64,000 bases of DNA from Streptomyces sp. NBC_01244 (GTDB lineage: Bacteria > Actinomycetota > Actinomycetes > Streptomycetales > Streptomycetaceae): contig NZ_CP108488.1 in the NCBI RefSeq assembly GCF_035987325.1, positions 5,022,001-5,086,000 of the forward strand, given 5' to 3'. The translations under genes and the position numbers were made by a program. The first letter of the stretch is position 1; every line of letters begins with the position of its first letter. The notes under the pieces were generated by a model that saw nothing but the letters and a program-made list of their open reading frames with translations, was not told where the DNA came from and ran no database searches. Shown here piece after piece: positions 7,949 through 17,514 of the stretch.

Positions 7949-9291
7949 AGGTCCGCGAACGTTGCGCCCGGGTGCTCGACGCAGTCCGCGACGAAGCGCA
8001 GGAAGCCGCCGGCGGCGGCGCCGTCGCAGACCCGGTGGTCGAAGACGAGCGAGAGCTGGCTGATGGAGCGGGACTCGATGCGGCCTTCGAAGGTCCAGGG
8101 CCGCTCGATGATCCGGCCGATGCCCAGGATGCCCGCCTCGGGGGCGTTGAGCAGCATGGAGCTGCCGTCGACGCCGAAGGTCCCGTAGTTGTTGAGGGTG
8201 AAGGTGCCGCCCGTGAGCTCGGCCGGGCCGTGGCCGCCGGAGCGGGCCCGCTCGACGAGGGCGGCGAGCTCGCGCTGGAAACCGCGGGTGGTCAGGCGGT
8301 CCGCGTCGCGGACGACGGGAACCAGCAGGCCGGCGTCGGTCTGCGCCGCGATGCCGAGGTGCACGGAGTCGTAGCGGACGATCTCGTCCTCGCGGACGGT
8401 GGCGTTGAGTTCGGGGAACAAGCGCAGGCCCGCGACGGTGAACCGGGCGAGCAGCGCGAGCAGTCCGATGCCGTCGAGGCTCCGCTTGAGCTCCAGCAGC
8501 TCGGTGGCGTCCACGTCGACCCACACGGTGGCGGTGGGGACGGCGGCGGCCTTGGTGAGCTTGCGCGCGATGGCCCCCCGCACCCCGCGCAGCGGCAGCC
8601 GGGTCTCCCCGACGGCCTGCGCCGGGGCGGTGGGCGCCGGTGTCCGCACGGCGCGGCACAGATCCCGCTGGGCGAGCGCGGCGTTGACGTCCTGCCGGGT
8701 GATGACCGCACCGGCCCCCGTCCCGGCCACGGACCCGAGATCGAGCCCGTTGGCGGCGGCCAGCGCCCGTACGACGGGCGACACGACCCGCGCGGCCTCG
8801 GCCGGGGCCTGGCCGGCGGCCGGAGCCGGAGCCGGAGCCGTGGACCGGGTCACCTGCGGGTCGGCGCCCGTGGGCGGGGTCAGGGCGCGCGCCGCCGCGC
8901 GGCGGCGGCGGTTGGTGCCCAGGGGCTGGGTGCCGTAGCCGACCAGGACCTTGCCCGAACCCTCCTCGGCGGGCTGCGTGGCAGCGGGGACGGCGACGGA
9001 GACGGCGGGAACGGTGGTGGCGACGCCGGCGACCGTGCCGGGCGGGGTGACCGTCAGCAGGGGGCGGCCCACCTCCAGGGTGGCGCCCTCCGCGGCGTGG
9101 CGGACGGCCACCGTCCCGGCGTACGGGCTCGGCACCTCCACCGTGGCCTTCGCCGTCTCGACCTCCACCACCGGCTGGTCGACGGTGACCACGTCCCCCT
9201 CGGCCACCAGCCAGCGGACGATCTCCGCCTCGGTCAGTCCCTCACCCAGATCGGGCAGGAGGAAGTCCTGCACGGCCGCTGCCGTACTCAT
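7945..9291 (-). CDS. 2-oxoacid dehydrogenase E2 (dihydrolipoyl acyltransferase, BkdC-like)
   Basis: The 448-residue protein has the E2 layout: one N-terminal lipoyl domain with the lipoylated K48 in VEVETAKATVEV, and an Ala/Pro-rich linker. A peripheral-subunit-binding domain follows near residues 165-200 (VSPVVRALAAANGLDL...), then the catalytic acyltransferase domain ending in the active-site motif FDHRVCDG. It passes the acyl group from E1 to CoA. It is coupled to E1beta by an ATGA overlap and to the TetR gene by GTGA. No E3 (dihydrolipoyl dehydrogenase) gene is in the window, so a shared housekeeping E3 is expected. Which oxoacid it handles (branched-chain, aryl or other) cannot be read from the sequence. 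Confidence 0.92.
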   Translation of the reverse strand: MSTAAAVQDFLLPDLGEGLTEAEIVRWLVAEGDVVTVDQPVVEVETAKATVEVPSPYAGTVAVRHAAEGATLEVGRPLLTVTPPGTVAGVATTVPAVSVAVPAATQPAEEGSGKVLVGYGTQPLGTNRRRRAAARALTPPTGADPQVTRSTAPAPAPAAGQAPAEAARVVSPVVRALAAANGLDLGSVAGTGAGAVITRQDVNAALAQRDLCRAVRTPAPTAPAQAVGETRLPLRGVRGAIARKLTKAAAVPTATVWVDVDATELLELKRSLDGIGLLALLARFTVAGLRLFPELNATVREDEIVRYDSVHLGIAAQTDAGLLVPVVRDADRLTTRGFQRELAALVERARSGGHGPAELTGGTFTLNNYGTFGVDGSSMLLNAPEAGILGIGRIIERPWTFEGRIESRSISQLSLVFDHRVCDGAAAGGFLRFVADCVEHPGATFADL

Positions 9292-10310
9292 GCGCTCTCC
9301 CACTGAAGCTCGTCGACGGTGTCGAGGATCCGGTCGACACCGGGCAGGTGGTGCCGCTCCAACTTCGGCGGCGGATACGGAATGTCGAAGCCGGTGACCC
9401 GGCGGACCGGTGCGTGCAGCGAGTGGAAGCACTGCTCCGCGATGCGTGCGCTGATCTCGGAGGCGACGCTCGCGAAGCCCGAGGCCTCCGCGATCACCAC
9501 CGCGCGCCCGGTGCGGCGTACCGAGGCCGCGACCGTCTCCTCGTCGAAGGGCACCAGGGACCGTACGTCGACGACCTCCAGCGAGCGGCCCTCCGCCGCG
9601 GCCACCGCAGCCGCCGCCAGTGCCACCGGCACGGACGGCCCGTACGCGACCAGCGTGGCGTCGGTGCCCGCCCGGCGGACCACGGCCCGGCCGATCGGCT
9701 CGGTGCGCACCGGCAGGGACAGCGGCTCCTTGGCCCAGTACAGCCGCTTGGGCTCCAGGAACACCACCGGGTCCGGGTACTCGATCGCCTCGCGCAGCAG
9801 CGAGTAGGCGTCGGCCGCGGTCGACGGGGCCACGACCGTGAGGCCGGCGGTGTGCGCGTAGTACGACTCGGAGGAGTCGCTGTGGTGCTCGACGCCGCCG
9901 ATGCCGCCCGCGTACGGGATCCTGATGACCATCGGGAGGTTCAGGACGCCCCGGGTCCGGTTGCGCATCTTCGCGACATGGCCGACGACCTGCTCGAACG
10001 CCGGCAGCGCGAACGCGTCGAACTGCATCTCGGCGACCGGCCGGAAGCCGTTCATCGCCATTCCGACGGCCATGCCGATGATCCCGGCCTCGGCCAGCGG
10101 TGTGTCGAAGCACCGCTCCTCGCCGAACTCGCGCTGCAGCCGGTCGGTGATCCGGAAGACGCCGCCGAGGGGGCCGACGTCCTCGCCCAGCACGACCACC
10201 GAGGGATCGGCGGTCATCGCGTCGGCCAGGGCCCGGTTCAGGGCCTGCGCCATCGTCGTGCGCGCGAGCGTCGCGTCCAGCTGCTGCGGCGCGTCCACAA
10301 CTGCCGTCAT
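9288..10310 (-). CDS. 2-oxoacid dehydrogenase E1 beta subunit (BkdB-like)
   Basis: This 340-residue transketolase-like subunit pairs with the adjacent E1alpha to decarboxylate a 2-oxoacid using thiamine diphosphate. Family marks are VVVLGEDVGPLGGVFRIT near residue 38, RCFDTPLAEAGIIGMAVGMA, IRIPYAGGIGGVEHHSDS, and VFLEPKRLYWAKEPL. The C-terminal domain ends in RRVTGFDIPYPPPKLE. All are typical of branched-chain or pyruvate-type E1beta. ATG 10308-10310 is two bases after the E1alpha stop, and the stop overlaps the E2 start. The set is complete except for E3. Confidence 0.93.
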   Translation of the reverse strand: MTAVVDAPQQLDATLARTTMAQALNRALADAMTADPSVVVLGEDVGPLGGVFRITDRLQREFGEERCFDTPLAEAGIIGMAVGMAMNGFRPVAEMQFDAFALPAFEQVVGHVAKMRNRTRGVLNLPMVIRIPYAGGIGGVEHHSDSSESYYAHTAGLTVVAPSTAADAYSLLREAIEYPDPVVFLEPKRLYWAKEPLSLPVRTEPIGRAVVRRAGTDATLVAYGPSVPVALAAAAVAAAEGRSLEVVDVRSLVPFDEETVAASVRRTGRAVVIAEASGFASVASEISARIAEQCFHSLHAPVRRVTGFDIPYPPPKLERHHLPGVDRILDTVDELQWESA

Positions 10311-10312
10311 CG

Positions 10313-11524
10313 TCAGTCCTCCAGGGCGGTTTCGGCGGCCAGCAGTGCTTCCTGCTCGCTCAGCTGCGCCGAGCCCCCGCTGCGGATGTGGTGGAAGAGG
10401 GTCCGCGGCTCCGGCGGGCCGGACCGCAGGATCCGGCCGCGCAGATCGACGGCCCGCTCCTCCGCCGCGCGGGCGGCGTCGGCGATGTCCGCCCCGGACA
10501 GCAGCCCCTCGGCCGTCAGGTAGCGCTCCAGCCGGGCCACCGGGTCCTTGGCCACCCAGCTGTCGGTGACGGCGGCGTCGCGGTAGCGGCCCGGGTCGTC
10601 GGCGCTGGAGTGCGGGTCCATGCGGTAGGTGTGGGCTTCGATCAGGGTCGGTCCGCCGCCCGCCCGGGCCCGTGTCACGGCCTCGCCCAGCACCGCGAGG
10701 AGCGCCGCCGCGTCGTTGCCGTCGAGCTGTTCGGACGGGATGCCGTAGCCGATGCCCTTGTAGGCGAGCGAGGGCGCCGCGGTCTGCTTCTCGAGCGGGA
10801 CGGAGATCGCGAAGCCGTTGTTCTGCACCAGGAAGACCACCGGGGACTTGAACACGGCCGCGAAGTTCAGCGCCTCGTGGAAGTCGCCCTCGCTGGTGGC
10901 CCCGTCGCCGATGAGTACGAGGGCCACGGTGTCCTCGCCCCGAAGCCGGGCGGCGTGCGCCACGCCGACGGCGTGCGGTCCCTGCGTGGCCAGCGGGGTG
11001 GCCTGCGGGGCGGTGCGGTGCAGGGCGGGGTCGTAGCCGCAGTGCCAGTCGCCGCGCATCAGGGTCAGGGTCTCGACCGGGTCGATGCCGCGGGCCTGGA
11101 CGGCGACGCAGTCCCGGTAGGTGGGGAACAGCCAGTCGTTCTCGCCGAGTACGAGCGCCGCGGCCACCTGGCAGGCCTCCTGGCCGTGCGAGGAGGGGTA
11201 CACGGCGAGTTCGCCCTGCTTGGCGAGGGCGGTCGCCTGCTGGTCGAAGCGGCGGCCGGTCACCATCGCCCGGTAGGCCTTCAACAGCTGTTCGGCGTCA
11301 GGTAGTTCGTATCCCGCGTCCTGTCCGGCGGCGGTCCGGCGTCCGTCGGCGTCGATGAGCCGGACGGGATGCTCGGACGGCAGCAGCGGGTGGCGGGCCG
11401 GCGTGGCCGGCGTGGCCGGGGCCGCGGTGGCGCCCGACCGGGCCCGGGTCCGTACGGTGCGCGGGGCGGGCTGCCGCTTCACCTCCGTTCCCGTGCCGGA
11501 ACGCGTCTGTTCGACGGTGCTCAC
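10313..11524 (-). CDS. 2-oxoacid dehydrogenase E1 alpha subunit (BkdA-like)
   Basis: This 403-residue thiamine diphosphate enzyme has the cofactor motif beginning GDGATSEGDFHEALNFA and closing with VQNNGFAIS. It also has the phosphorylation-loop region TYRMDPHSSADDPGRYRD of E1alpha proteins. A basic, disordered stretch of about 65 residues precedes the core. I take GTG 11522-11524 as start because a purine-rich AAGAAGGGGA lies just upstream; the frame upstream of it is open but not conserved in appearance. The E1alpha-E1beta-E2 order matches bkd operons. The product would be an acyl-CoA starter or side chain; KAS III and NAT are the candidate users. Confidence 0.9.
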   Translation of the reverse strand: MSTVEQTRSGTGTEVKRQPAPRTVRTRARSGATAAPATPATPARHPLLPSEHPVRLIDADGRRTAAGQDAGYELPDAEQLLKAYRAMVTGRRFDQQATALAKQGELAVYPSSHGQEACQVAAALVLGENDWLFPTYRDCVAVQARGIDPVETLTLMRGDWHCGYDPALHRTAPQATPLATQGPHAVGVAHAARLRGEDTVALVLIGDGATSEGDFHEALNFAAVFKSPVVFLVQNNGFAISVPLEKQTAAPSLAYKGIGYGIPSEQLDGNDAAALLAVLGEAVTRARAGGGPTLIEAHTYRMDPHSSADDPGRYRDAAVTDSWVAKDPVARLERYLTAEGLLSGADIADAARAAEERAVDLRGRILRSGPPEPRTLFHHIRSGGSAQLSEQEALLAAETALED

Positions 11525-11570
11525 GTGTCCCCTTCTTCCTCTTGCGGTCTCCTCAAAAGCTGTCAGCCGA

Positions 11571-11625
11571 GGGCACCGCGCGGGGAGGTAGGCCGGCAAC
11601 ACTCTCGGCCGCCCGCGCGGTGCCC
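11571..11625. terminator. Perfect 14-bp inverted repeat between the oxygenase and E1alpha genes
   Basis: Arms 11571-11584 (gggcaccgcgcggg) and 11612-11625 are exact reverse complements with a 27-base spacer. The repeat lies in the 175-base gap between the AspH-like gene and E1alpha, both read leftward. No T-run follows. It could stop or attenuate transcription between two sub-operons, or serve as a protein-binding site for a promoter in front of E1alpha. The sequence does not decide between them. Confidence 0.5.
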
Positions 11626-11699
11626 CGGCCACACAGCCCGGCGCCGGACACGCGGCACCGGAACGGCTGTGCAGGGCTGTTGAGACTTTTCAGGGACCG

Positions 11700-12665
11700 C
11701 TACGGCGTGCGGAGCGGGACCGTGCGCTGCCGCTCGTGGCGGCCCGCACGGGCCCGGAGGACGATCTCCGCCCGCGCGCCCTCACCACGGGTCTGCAGCG
11801 TGCGCTCCTCGCTGCGGCCCGCGAAGCGGTACTCCTCGCCGCCGACGTGGACCAGCGGCAGCGTCCGGCCGCTGGCCAGCCGCAGGACCATCCGGCCGGC
11901 CGCGGGCTCGGGCGCCAGCACCGCGCGCTGGGCCGCCGCGTAGCCGTCCAGCGGGTCCGCGTGCTCCCGCAGGAAGAAGGCGGACGGCAGCTCGAAGGCC
12001 CGGGGCGGGGCCTCGAGAGCGGCCTGCGCGACCGGCCGGGCGATCCGGTTGACCAGGACGTCACCGGACCGGAACCAGTCCCGCCAGGCCACCGGGAAGA
12101 GACGGGCGAGCGGCTCGGTCAGCAGCACGTCCAGGGCCAGGTGCACCGAGTGCTCCGAGCCTTGGTTGCGGACCTGGTGGGTCCGCGTGAAGTCACCGAA
12201 CCACAGGTCACCGGGGTTCCAGCGGTGGACCTCGCCGTCGAGCAGGAGCAGGGTCTGGGCGTTGGTCTCCACCGGGACGTGCAGCCGCGCCGTTCCCCAG
12301 TACGGGCCCTGCGCGGCCTCGATGCGGCCGACCGCGCCGCTGCCGGGCGCCCGGCACAGGAACCGGGCACTGACGACCGGTGCGGGCACCGCTTTCAGGA
12401 TGTAGCGGGTGTGCGGCAGCCGCTCCAGCCACGGGGTGTCGGTCCAGTCCCCGTCCGGGCCGTCCGCGGGGATGCCGGGCAGGGCCCGCCCGCCCGGTGC
12501 CCGCAGCACCAGGCTGCGCCAGTCGTCGGAGGGCGGGCAGACCCGCCGCAGCTCGGCGGCGAGCCAGCCCGCGTTGAACGACGGGGCGAGCCGGGCCGCC
12601 GCCGGCATGGCGGCGGCGGCCGGTCTCGTCCCGGGGCGTTCCGCGGTGAGTGTGGCGGCAGTCAC
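11700..12665 (-). CDS. Aspartyl/asparaginyl beta-hydroxylase-like Fe(II)/2-oxoglutarate oxygenase
   Basis: A 321-residue protein whose middle part carries the AspH-domain pattern: ARLHVPVETNAQTLLLLDG, then HRWNPGDLWFGDFTRTHQVRN and SVHLALDVLL. The His residues in ARLHVP and RTHQVRN are the likely iron ligands, as expected for this cupin-type double-stranded helix, and the later Arg/His region would hold 2-oxoglutarate. The C-terminal 120 residues are of unknown type. The GTG start (12663-12665) overlaps the PhzE stop as GTGA, so it is coupled to the aminobenzoate pathway. Hydroxylation of a pathway intermediate is inferred; the substrate is unknown. Confidence 0.7.
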   Translation of the reverse strand: MTAATLTAERPGTRPAAAAMPAAARLAPSFNAGWLAAELRRVCPPSDDWRSLVLRAPGGRALPGIPADGPDGDWTDTPWLERLPHTRYILKAVPAPVVSARFLCRAPGSGAVGRIEAAQGPYWGTARLHVPVETNAQTLLLLDGEVHRWNPGDLWFGDFTRTHQVRNQGSEHSVHLALDVLLTEPLARLFPVAWRDWFRSGDVLVNRIARPVAQAALEAPPRAFELPSAFFLREHADPLDGYAAAQRAVLAPEPAAGRMVLRLASGRTLPLVHVGGEEYRFAGRSEERTLQTRGEGARAEIVLRARAGRHERQRTVPLRTP

Positions 12666-14647
12666 GACGCCGGGCCCGGACCGGCGGGGGAGGACGGCGC
12701 GTGTACGCCCCCTTCCCGCGCCGGCTGCCCGCCGACGAGCAGTTCGCGGATCAGCCCGCCGACGATGGCCGGCCCGTTGCGGGTGAGCAGCGATTCGGCG
12801 TGGAACTGCAGCGAGGCGAAGTGCGGCCCGCGCAGGGCGTGCACGTCGTCCGTCTCGGGGTCCCGGCTGAGCTCGATGACGCCGACCCCGTCGACCTCCA
12901 CCTTGTCCTCGGGGGAGCGCGCGGCGAAGGTGTTGTAGAACCCGACCAGTTCGGGGGTCCCGAAGAGCTGGACCGGCTTCTGGACGCCCTGGTTCGGGGT
13001 GTCGCGGCGGACCAGCGGGAGCCCGAGGAGGGTGCTGAGCACCTGGTGGCTCAGGCAGACCGCGAAGAACGGCCGCTTCTCGGCCAGGAGCCGGCGGACC
13101 GTGCCCCGCAGGTGCGAGATCTTGGGGTCGCCGGTCTCGCGCGGGTCGCCCGGGCCGGGGCCCATCACCACGAGGTCGTAGTCGTCGATCTCGTACGGCT
13201 CGTCGAAGCGGCGCACGGTGACCGTCATGCCCAGGGAGCGCAGCTGCTGGTCGATCATCGAGGTGAAGGTGTCCTCGGCGTCCACCACCAGGATCCGCTT
13301 GCCGCTGAGCACCGGATCGTGCGCGGTGCGCAGCCGCTCCTCGGGGTCGTCGAACCAGAAGCGGGCCACGTTCTCGTTGCGGCTCTCCAGCGCGGCGCGG
13401 ACCTCGGGGTGCTCGCGGAAGGTCACCGGTCCCCGGTCCTTGAGCGCGTCGAGCAGCGAGGCGGCCTTGGCCCGGGTCTCGGCGACCTCGCAGTCCGGGT
13501 CGGAGTGGCGCACCAGGGTCGCGCCGACGCCGATGCGGACCTGGCCGGCCCCGTCGATCTCGGCGGTCCGGATCAGGATCGCGGAGTCCATCGCCCGCTC
13601 GCCCCGCTCGTCGCGGCCGATGAGCGCGAGCACGCCGCTGTAGTAGCCGCGCCCCTGGGGCTCGTAGCGGGAGATGACACGGGCCGCGCTCTCCAGCGGG
13701 CTGCCGGTGACCGTCGGCGCGAACAGCGTCTCGCGCAGGATCTCCCGCGGGTCGCGCGTGGTGCGGCCCGAGATGAAGTACTCGGTGTGCGCGAGGCGGG
13801 CCATCTCCTTGAGGTGGGGTCCGGTGACGATGCCGCCCGCGTCGCAGATGCGGGCCATCATCTTGAGTTCCTCGTCGACGACCATGTACAGCTCGTCGGC
13901 CTCCTTGCGGTCGGCGAGGAAGTCGAGGATCTCGGGCACGGAGGGGCCCTGGGCGGGGTAGCGGTACGTCCCGCTGATCGGGTTCATCACCGCGGTGCCG
14001 TCGTCGAGGCTGACGTGCCGCTCGGGGCTGGCGCCGACGAGGGTCCGCTCACCGGTGTGGACGATGAACGTCCAGTAGGCTCCCGTCTCCGCGCTCAGCA
14101 GCCGCCGGTAGAAGGCGAGCGCGTGGCGCGGCGAGTAGTCGGAGATGTCGGCGACGAAGGAGCGGCGGATGACGAAGTTCGCGCCCTCGCCCCGGCCGAT
14201 CTCGTTGTCGATGATCTTCCGGACGGTGTCGGCGTACACCTCGTCGGTGACGTCGAAGACGCCCTCGGAGACGTCCAGCGGCAGGTCGGGCAGGAGCGAC
14301 AGGCCCGTCGAGAGGGGCAGCTCGTACTGCTCCTCGACGAGCAGCGACAGCAGCGGGGCGCCGTCGTCGGGGGCGTGGAACCCGCGCTCGGCGAGCTGCC
14401 GGTACGGGATCAGGGTCAGCACCTCGTGCCCGGGGCCGGCGGCGCCGTCCTCGGCGAGCGGGATGCCGGCCAGGTTCTCGTACTCCGCGACCGTGCCGGT
14501 CAGCACCTCCAGCCGGCCGGGTCCGGCCGACTCGGGGCGGTGGAGCACGGCGAAGGCGGGTGGATGCTCCCCGGTGATCCGGCGCAGCAGCCCGGTCGCG
14601 AGAGCGGTCCGGTCGGCCTGGTCCACGGTGTCTTCGTGGTCGGTCAT
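12662..14647 (-). CDS. phzE: 2-amino-2-deoxyisochorismate (ADIC) synthase, PhzE type
   Basis: A 661-residue fusion of an anthranilate-synthase-like chorismate-binding domain (about residues 20-430) and a class I glutamine amidotransferase (about 455-650). The synthase part shows [33 protein letters not shown] and [10 protein letters not shown]; the amidotransferase has [10 protein letters not shown], the nucleophile Cys in FAVCLSHQ and His/Glu in FHAESL. Fused TrpEG proteins look similar, but the adjacent PhzD gene indicates the product is ADIC rather than anthranilate. ATG 14645-14647 overlaps the PhzD stop. It is the entry point of the aminobenzoate branch from chorismate. Confidence 0.9.
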   Translation of the reverse strand: MTDHEDTVDQADRTALATGLLRRITGEHPPAFAVLHRPESAGPGRLEVLTGTVAEYENLAGIPLAEDGAAGPGHEVLTLIPYRQLAERGFHAPDDGAPLLSLLVEEQYELPLSTGLSLLPDLPLDVSEGVFDVTDEVYADTVRKIIDNEIGRGEGANFVIRRSFVADISDYSPRHALAFYRRLLSAETGAYWTFIVHTGERTLVGASPERHVSLDDGTAVMNPISGTYRYPAQGPSVPEILDFLADRKEADELYMVVDEELKMMARICDAGGIVTGPHLKEMARLAHTEYFISGRTTRDPREILRETLFAPTVTGSPLESAARVISRYEPQGRGYYSGVLALIGRDERGERAMDSAILIRTAEIDGAGQVRIGVGATLVRHSDPDCEVAETRAKAASLLDALKDRGPVTFREHPEVRAALESRNENVARFWFDDPEERLRTAHDPVLSGKRILVVDAEDTFTSMIDQQLRSLGMTVTVRRFDEPYEIDDYDLVVMGPGPGDPRETGDPKISHLRGTVRRLLAEKRPFFAVCLSHQVLSTLLGLPLVRRDTPNQGVQKPVQLFGTPELVGFYNTFAARSPEDKVEVDGVGVIELSRDPETDDVHALRGPHFASLQFHAESLLTRNGPAIVGGLIRELLVGGQPAREGGVHAPSSPAGPGPAS

Positions 14648-15267
14648 GCGGTGATCTCCTTGGTGGTGGTGACCGCGGCACAGCGCTGGGCCGCGTACTC
14701 CAAGGTCATCCGGTGGTGCGCCTCGGAGAAGTCGGCGATGGCGTCGGCGACGAGGAACGGCTGGATGTCGTTGGTGAACGCCTCTAGCACGCTGGCCAGC
14801 ACACCCACATGCGCGTACACACCGACGGTGATCAGCTGGTCGCGGCCCTGGGCCCGCATCTGTTCGAGCAGGTCGGTACGGAAGAAGGCGCTGTAGCGCC
14901 ACTTGGTGAGCACCCGGTCGCCGGGGCGCGGAGCCAGCGGCTCCACCACGTCCCGGTCGACCGGGTCGGTCCGCATCCCCGGCCCCCAGAAGTCGCGCAG
15001 CAGACCGCGCTCCTTCTCGGTCATCCCGCCGGGCTGGGCGGTGTAGTACGTCGGCACGCCGCGCTCGGCGCAGAACTCGCGCACCTGGACGGCGTTGGCG
15101 ACCACTTCCTCGCGCAGCGCGCCGGGCAGCGGATTGAGGAAGTACCGCTGCATGTCATGGATCAGCAGGACCGCCCGGTCCGGGTCTACCGACCAGGCAG
15201 CGGTGTTCTCGGGCAGATCGCCCGACGTCGGCAAGGGGTAGGAGCTGATGGTCGGGATCCCGGCCAT
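14644..15267 (-). CDS. phzD: Isochorismatase-like ADIC hydrolase, PhzD type (makes DHHA)
   Basis: This 207-residue alpha/beta hydrolase cleaves the enolpyruvyl ether of ADIC to give trans-2,3-dihydro-3-hydroxyanthranilate. The key residues sit at the numbering known for PhzD: D38 in [10 protein letters not shown] and K122 in [10 protein letters not shown]. The usual cysteine of related cysteine hydrolases is absent after VGVYAHVG, as expected for vinyl-ether hydrolysis that does not need it. There is no carrier-protein domain of the EntB type. The start is ATG 15265-15267; the 133 bases upstream to the dehydrogenase gene are non-coding. Confidence 0.92.
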   Translation of the reverse strand: MAGIPTISSYPLPTSGDLPENTAAWSVDPDRAVLLIHDMQRYFLNPLPGALREEVVANAVQVREFCAERGVPTYYTAQPGGMTEKERGLLRDFWGPGMRTDPVDRDVVEPLAPRPGDRVLTKWRYSAFFRTDLLEQMRAQGRDQLITVGVYAHVGVLASVLEAFTNDIQPFLVADAIADFSEAHHRMTLEYAAQRCAAVTTTKEITA

Positions 15268-15400
15268 GGACGTCCTCTCGTAACTGGGCGGACTGGTGGG
15301 GCGCCGCGTGTGCGATCGGCGGCGAGCCCGGCGTGGCCGGGCGTCCGCCCTGGTGCGGCACCGGGAGGGTGCGACCCGGCGGCCTCGCCGGTCGCGGGTG

Positions 15401-16204
15401 CTATGCGCCGAGCGAGGCGCCTCCGTCGACCGTCAGGACGTGCAGGGTGATCTGCTCGGCCTCGTCGGACAGCAGGAAGGCGACGGCGTCGGCGATGTTG
15501 TCGGGCTGGGCGATGCGGCCCAGCGGAATGCCGATGCGGAAGGCCTGCGGGCTGCCTTCGAGGGTGCCCCGGGAGGCCGACTCGTCCGGCCACATGGAAC
15601 GCAGCATCGGGGTGTCGGTGGATCCCGGCGCGACGATGTTGCAGCGGATCCCGTACCGGGCGACCTCCAGGCCCAGCGACTTGGTGAACATCGCCGCGGC
15701 GGCCTTGGAGGCGGCGTAGGCGGCCATGTCGGAGCGCGGGACCGCGGCCGCGTTGGAGGCGACCGTGACGAGCGCGCCCCGGTTGCGGGGCAGCATCCTG
15801 CGGGTGACGGCGCGGGAGAGGTGGAACACCCCGTCCACGTTGACCCGGAAGGTGGTGTGCCAGTCCTCGTCGCTGTAGTCGACGACCTTGCCCAGGCGCA
15901 GCACGCCGGCGGAGTTGACCAGGTACTCGATCGGCCCGAGCTCTTCCTCGACCCGGTCCACGGTCTCCTCGACGGCCTCGCTGGAGGTGACGTCGGCGGG
16001 ATGGGCGACCACGCGTGGCGCACCGTCCGGGCGCTGCCCCAGTTCCGCGTCGAGCTCCTCGTTCAGCTCCTTGACGGCCCATGCGAGCGGGTCCGGGTAC
16101 CGGTCCACCGCGGCGACCAGCACCCCGGACCGGGCCAGGCGCCGGACGACACTGCGTCCGATTCCTCCTGCCGCGCCCGTGACGACGGCGACCTTCTCCT
16201 CCAT
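15401..16204 (-). CDS. Short-chain dehydrogenase, DhbA/EntA-like (probable DHHA dehydrogenase)
   Basis: A 267-residue SDR with the nucleotide-binding motif TGAAGGIG at residues 9-16, NSAGV, and the catalytic pair in AAYAASKAA. The C-terminal segment [11 protein letters not shown] is typical. DhbA/EntA enzymes oxidise a cyclohexadiene diol to the aromatic ring. Next to PhzE and PhzD the logical substrate is DHHA, giving 3-hydroxyanthranilate, as seen in benzoxazole and some pyrrolobenzodiazepine pathways. ATG 16202-16204 is preceded by GAAGGAGGGG. No PhzF competitor is present, which supports aromatisation over phenazine formation. Confidence 0.85.
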   Translation of the reverse strand: MEEKVAVVTGAAGGIGRSVVRRLARSGVLVAAVDRYPDPLAWAVKELNEELDAELGQRPDGAPRVVAHPADVTSSEAVEETVDRVEEELGPIEYLVNSAGVLRLGKVVDYSDEDWHTTFRVNVDGVFHLSRAVTRRMLPRNRGALVTVASNAAAVPRSDMAAYAASKAAAAMFTKSLGLEVARYGIRCNIVAPGSTDTPMLRSMWPDESASRGTLEGSPQAFRIGIPLGRIAQPDNIADAVAFLLSDEAEQITLHVLTVDGGASLGA

Positions 16205-16298
16205 GCTTCCCCTCCTTCGTTCTCGTTCCCGGATCCTCCGGGAGCCGGTTCTGGGGCCCCGGGGCCGCCGCGCACCGTCCGGGCGGGAGGCCCGGGCG

Positions 16299-17477
16299 TC
16301 ACTTCTGCCAGGCGGTCACGACCGAGATGGCCTGCGCCGGGTTCAGCCGCGGGTCGCAGAAGCTCGTGTACGTCCGGCCCACCCGGTGGTTCGCGGCCTC
16401 GGTCGGCACGCACTCCGTGACGTCCTCGGGGGTGGTCTCCAGGTGGAGGCCGCCCGCCACGCCGCCCACGGACTCGACGGCGAACTGGAAGGCCTGCACC
16501 TCGCGCTTCACGGTCTCGATGTGCCGGGTCTTGTGGCCGCTCGGCGTGGACACGGTGTTGCCGTGCATCGGGTCCGACAGCCAGATGACCGGGTGGCCGG
16601 CCCTGCGGACCGCCTCGACCAGCGGCGGCAGCGCGTCCACGATGGCCTCGGAGCCCATCCGGCTGATCAGCGTGAGCCGGCCCGCCTCCCGCTCGGGGTC
16701 CAGGGTCCGGCACAGCGCCAGCAGTTCGTCCTCCGTCATGGAGGGGCCGACCTTGCAGGCCACCGGATTGGAGACCTCGGCCAGCAGCGCCACGTGCGCG
16801 CCGTCCAGTTGGCGGGTCCGCTCGCCGATCCACGGGAAGTGGGTCGACGAGAGGTACGTACCGCCCTCGCCGTCCGCGCGCAGCTGGGGCAGCTCGTAGT
16901 CCAGCAGCAGCGCCTCGTGGCTCGTCCACACCTGGGGTTCGAGCGCGGGCCGGGACGGGGACACCGGGCCCTGCCAGCCCAGGTGCTTCGTGATCTCGCT
17001 GGCGGCCATGTAGCCGACGAGCAGGCGCAGCGGGTCCGGGCGGCGGGATTCGGCGTCGGCCTCCGGGGCGTTGACCAGGTGGCCGCGGTAGACGGGGAGT
17101 TCGACGCCGTCGACGATCTCGGTGCCGTTGGAACGCGGCTTGGCGAACTGGCCCGCGATCCGGCCCACCCGGACCACCGGCTTCTGCGTGATCATCTTGA
17201 AGGCGCCCGCGATCAGGTCCAAGACGGCCGTCTTGCGGTGCACGTCCCGCGCGGTGCTCTCGTCGGGGTCCTCGGCGCAGTCGCCGGACTGGACCAGGTG
17301 CGCCTCGCCCCGCGCGACCACGGCGAGGGCGGCGCGCAGGGCGCGTACGTCCTGGGCACGCACCAGCGGCGGCCGTCCGGCCAGCTCCCGGCGCACCACG
17401 TCGACCTGGGCGTGGTCGTCCCATTCGGGCTGCTGCAGAGCCGGCTTCAGTCGGATGTCGAGCGTGATGTTGTCCAC
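16299..17477 (-). CDS. 3-deoxy-D-arabino-heptulosonate 7-phosphate synthase, type II (PhzC-like)
   Basis: This enzyme condenses PEP and erythrose-4-phosphate, the first shikimate step. At 392 residues it is shorter than the roughly 450-residue housekeeping class II enzymes and similar to PhzC-type versions in secondary pathways. Motifs include VQSGDCAED near residue 63, VVRVGRIAGQFAKPRS, YLSSTHFPWIGERTRQ, NPVACKVGPSM, LSDPMHGNT and GGLHLETTPEDVTEC. The short form suggests reduced allosteric control by aromatic amino acids, which is known for such paralogues and not shown here. The start is GTG 17475-17477 after AGGAAG. The gap of 94 bases to the SDR contains GC-rich inverted repeats. Confidence 0.92.
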   Translation of the reverse strand: MDNITLDIRLKPALQQPEWDDHAQVDVVRRELAGRPPLVRAQDVRALRAALAVVARGEAHLVQSGDCAEDPDESTARDVHRKTAVLDLIAGAFKMITQKPVVRVGRIAGQFAKPRSNGTEIVDGVELPVYRGHLVNAPEADAESRRPDPLRLLVGYMAASEITKHLGWQGPVSPSRPALEPQVWTSHEALLLDYELPQLRADGEGGTYLSSTHFPWIGERTRQLDGAHVALLAEVSNPVACKVGPSMTEDELLALCRTLDPEREAGRLTLISRMGSEAIVDALPPLVEAVRRAGHPVIWLSDPMHGNTVSTPSGHKTRHIETVKREVQAFQFAVESVGGVAGGLHLETTPEDVTECVPTEAANHRVGRTYTSFCDPRLNPAQAISVVTAWQK

Positions 17478-17514
17478 GGGTTTCTTCCTGATGAGTAGGT
17501 GTGGGGGCGGGCGG

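Noticed and set aside
12650..14896. A long plus-strand open frame opposite phzE
   Set aside because: The minus strand encodes a complete PhzE with all motifs; the opposite frame is a base-composition shadow.
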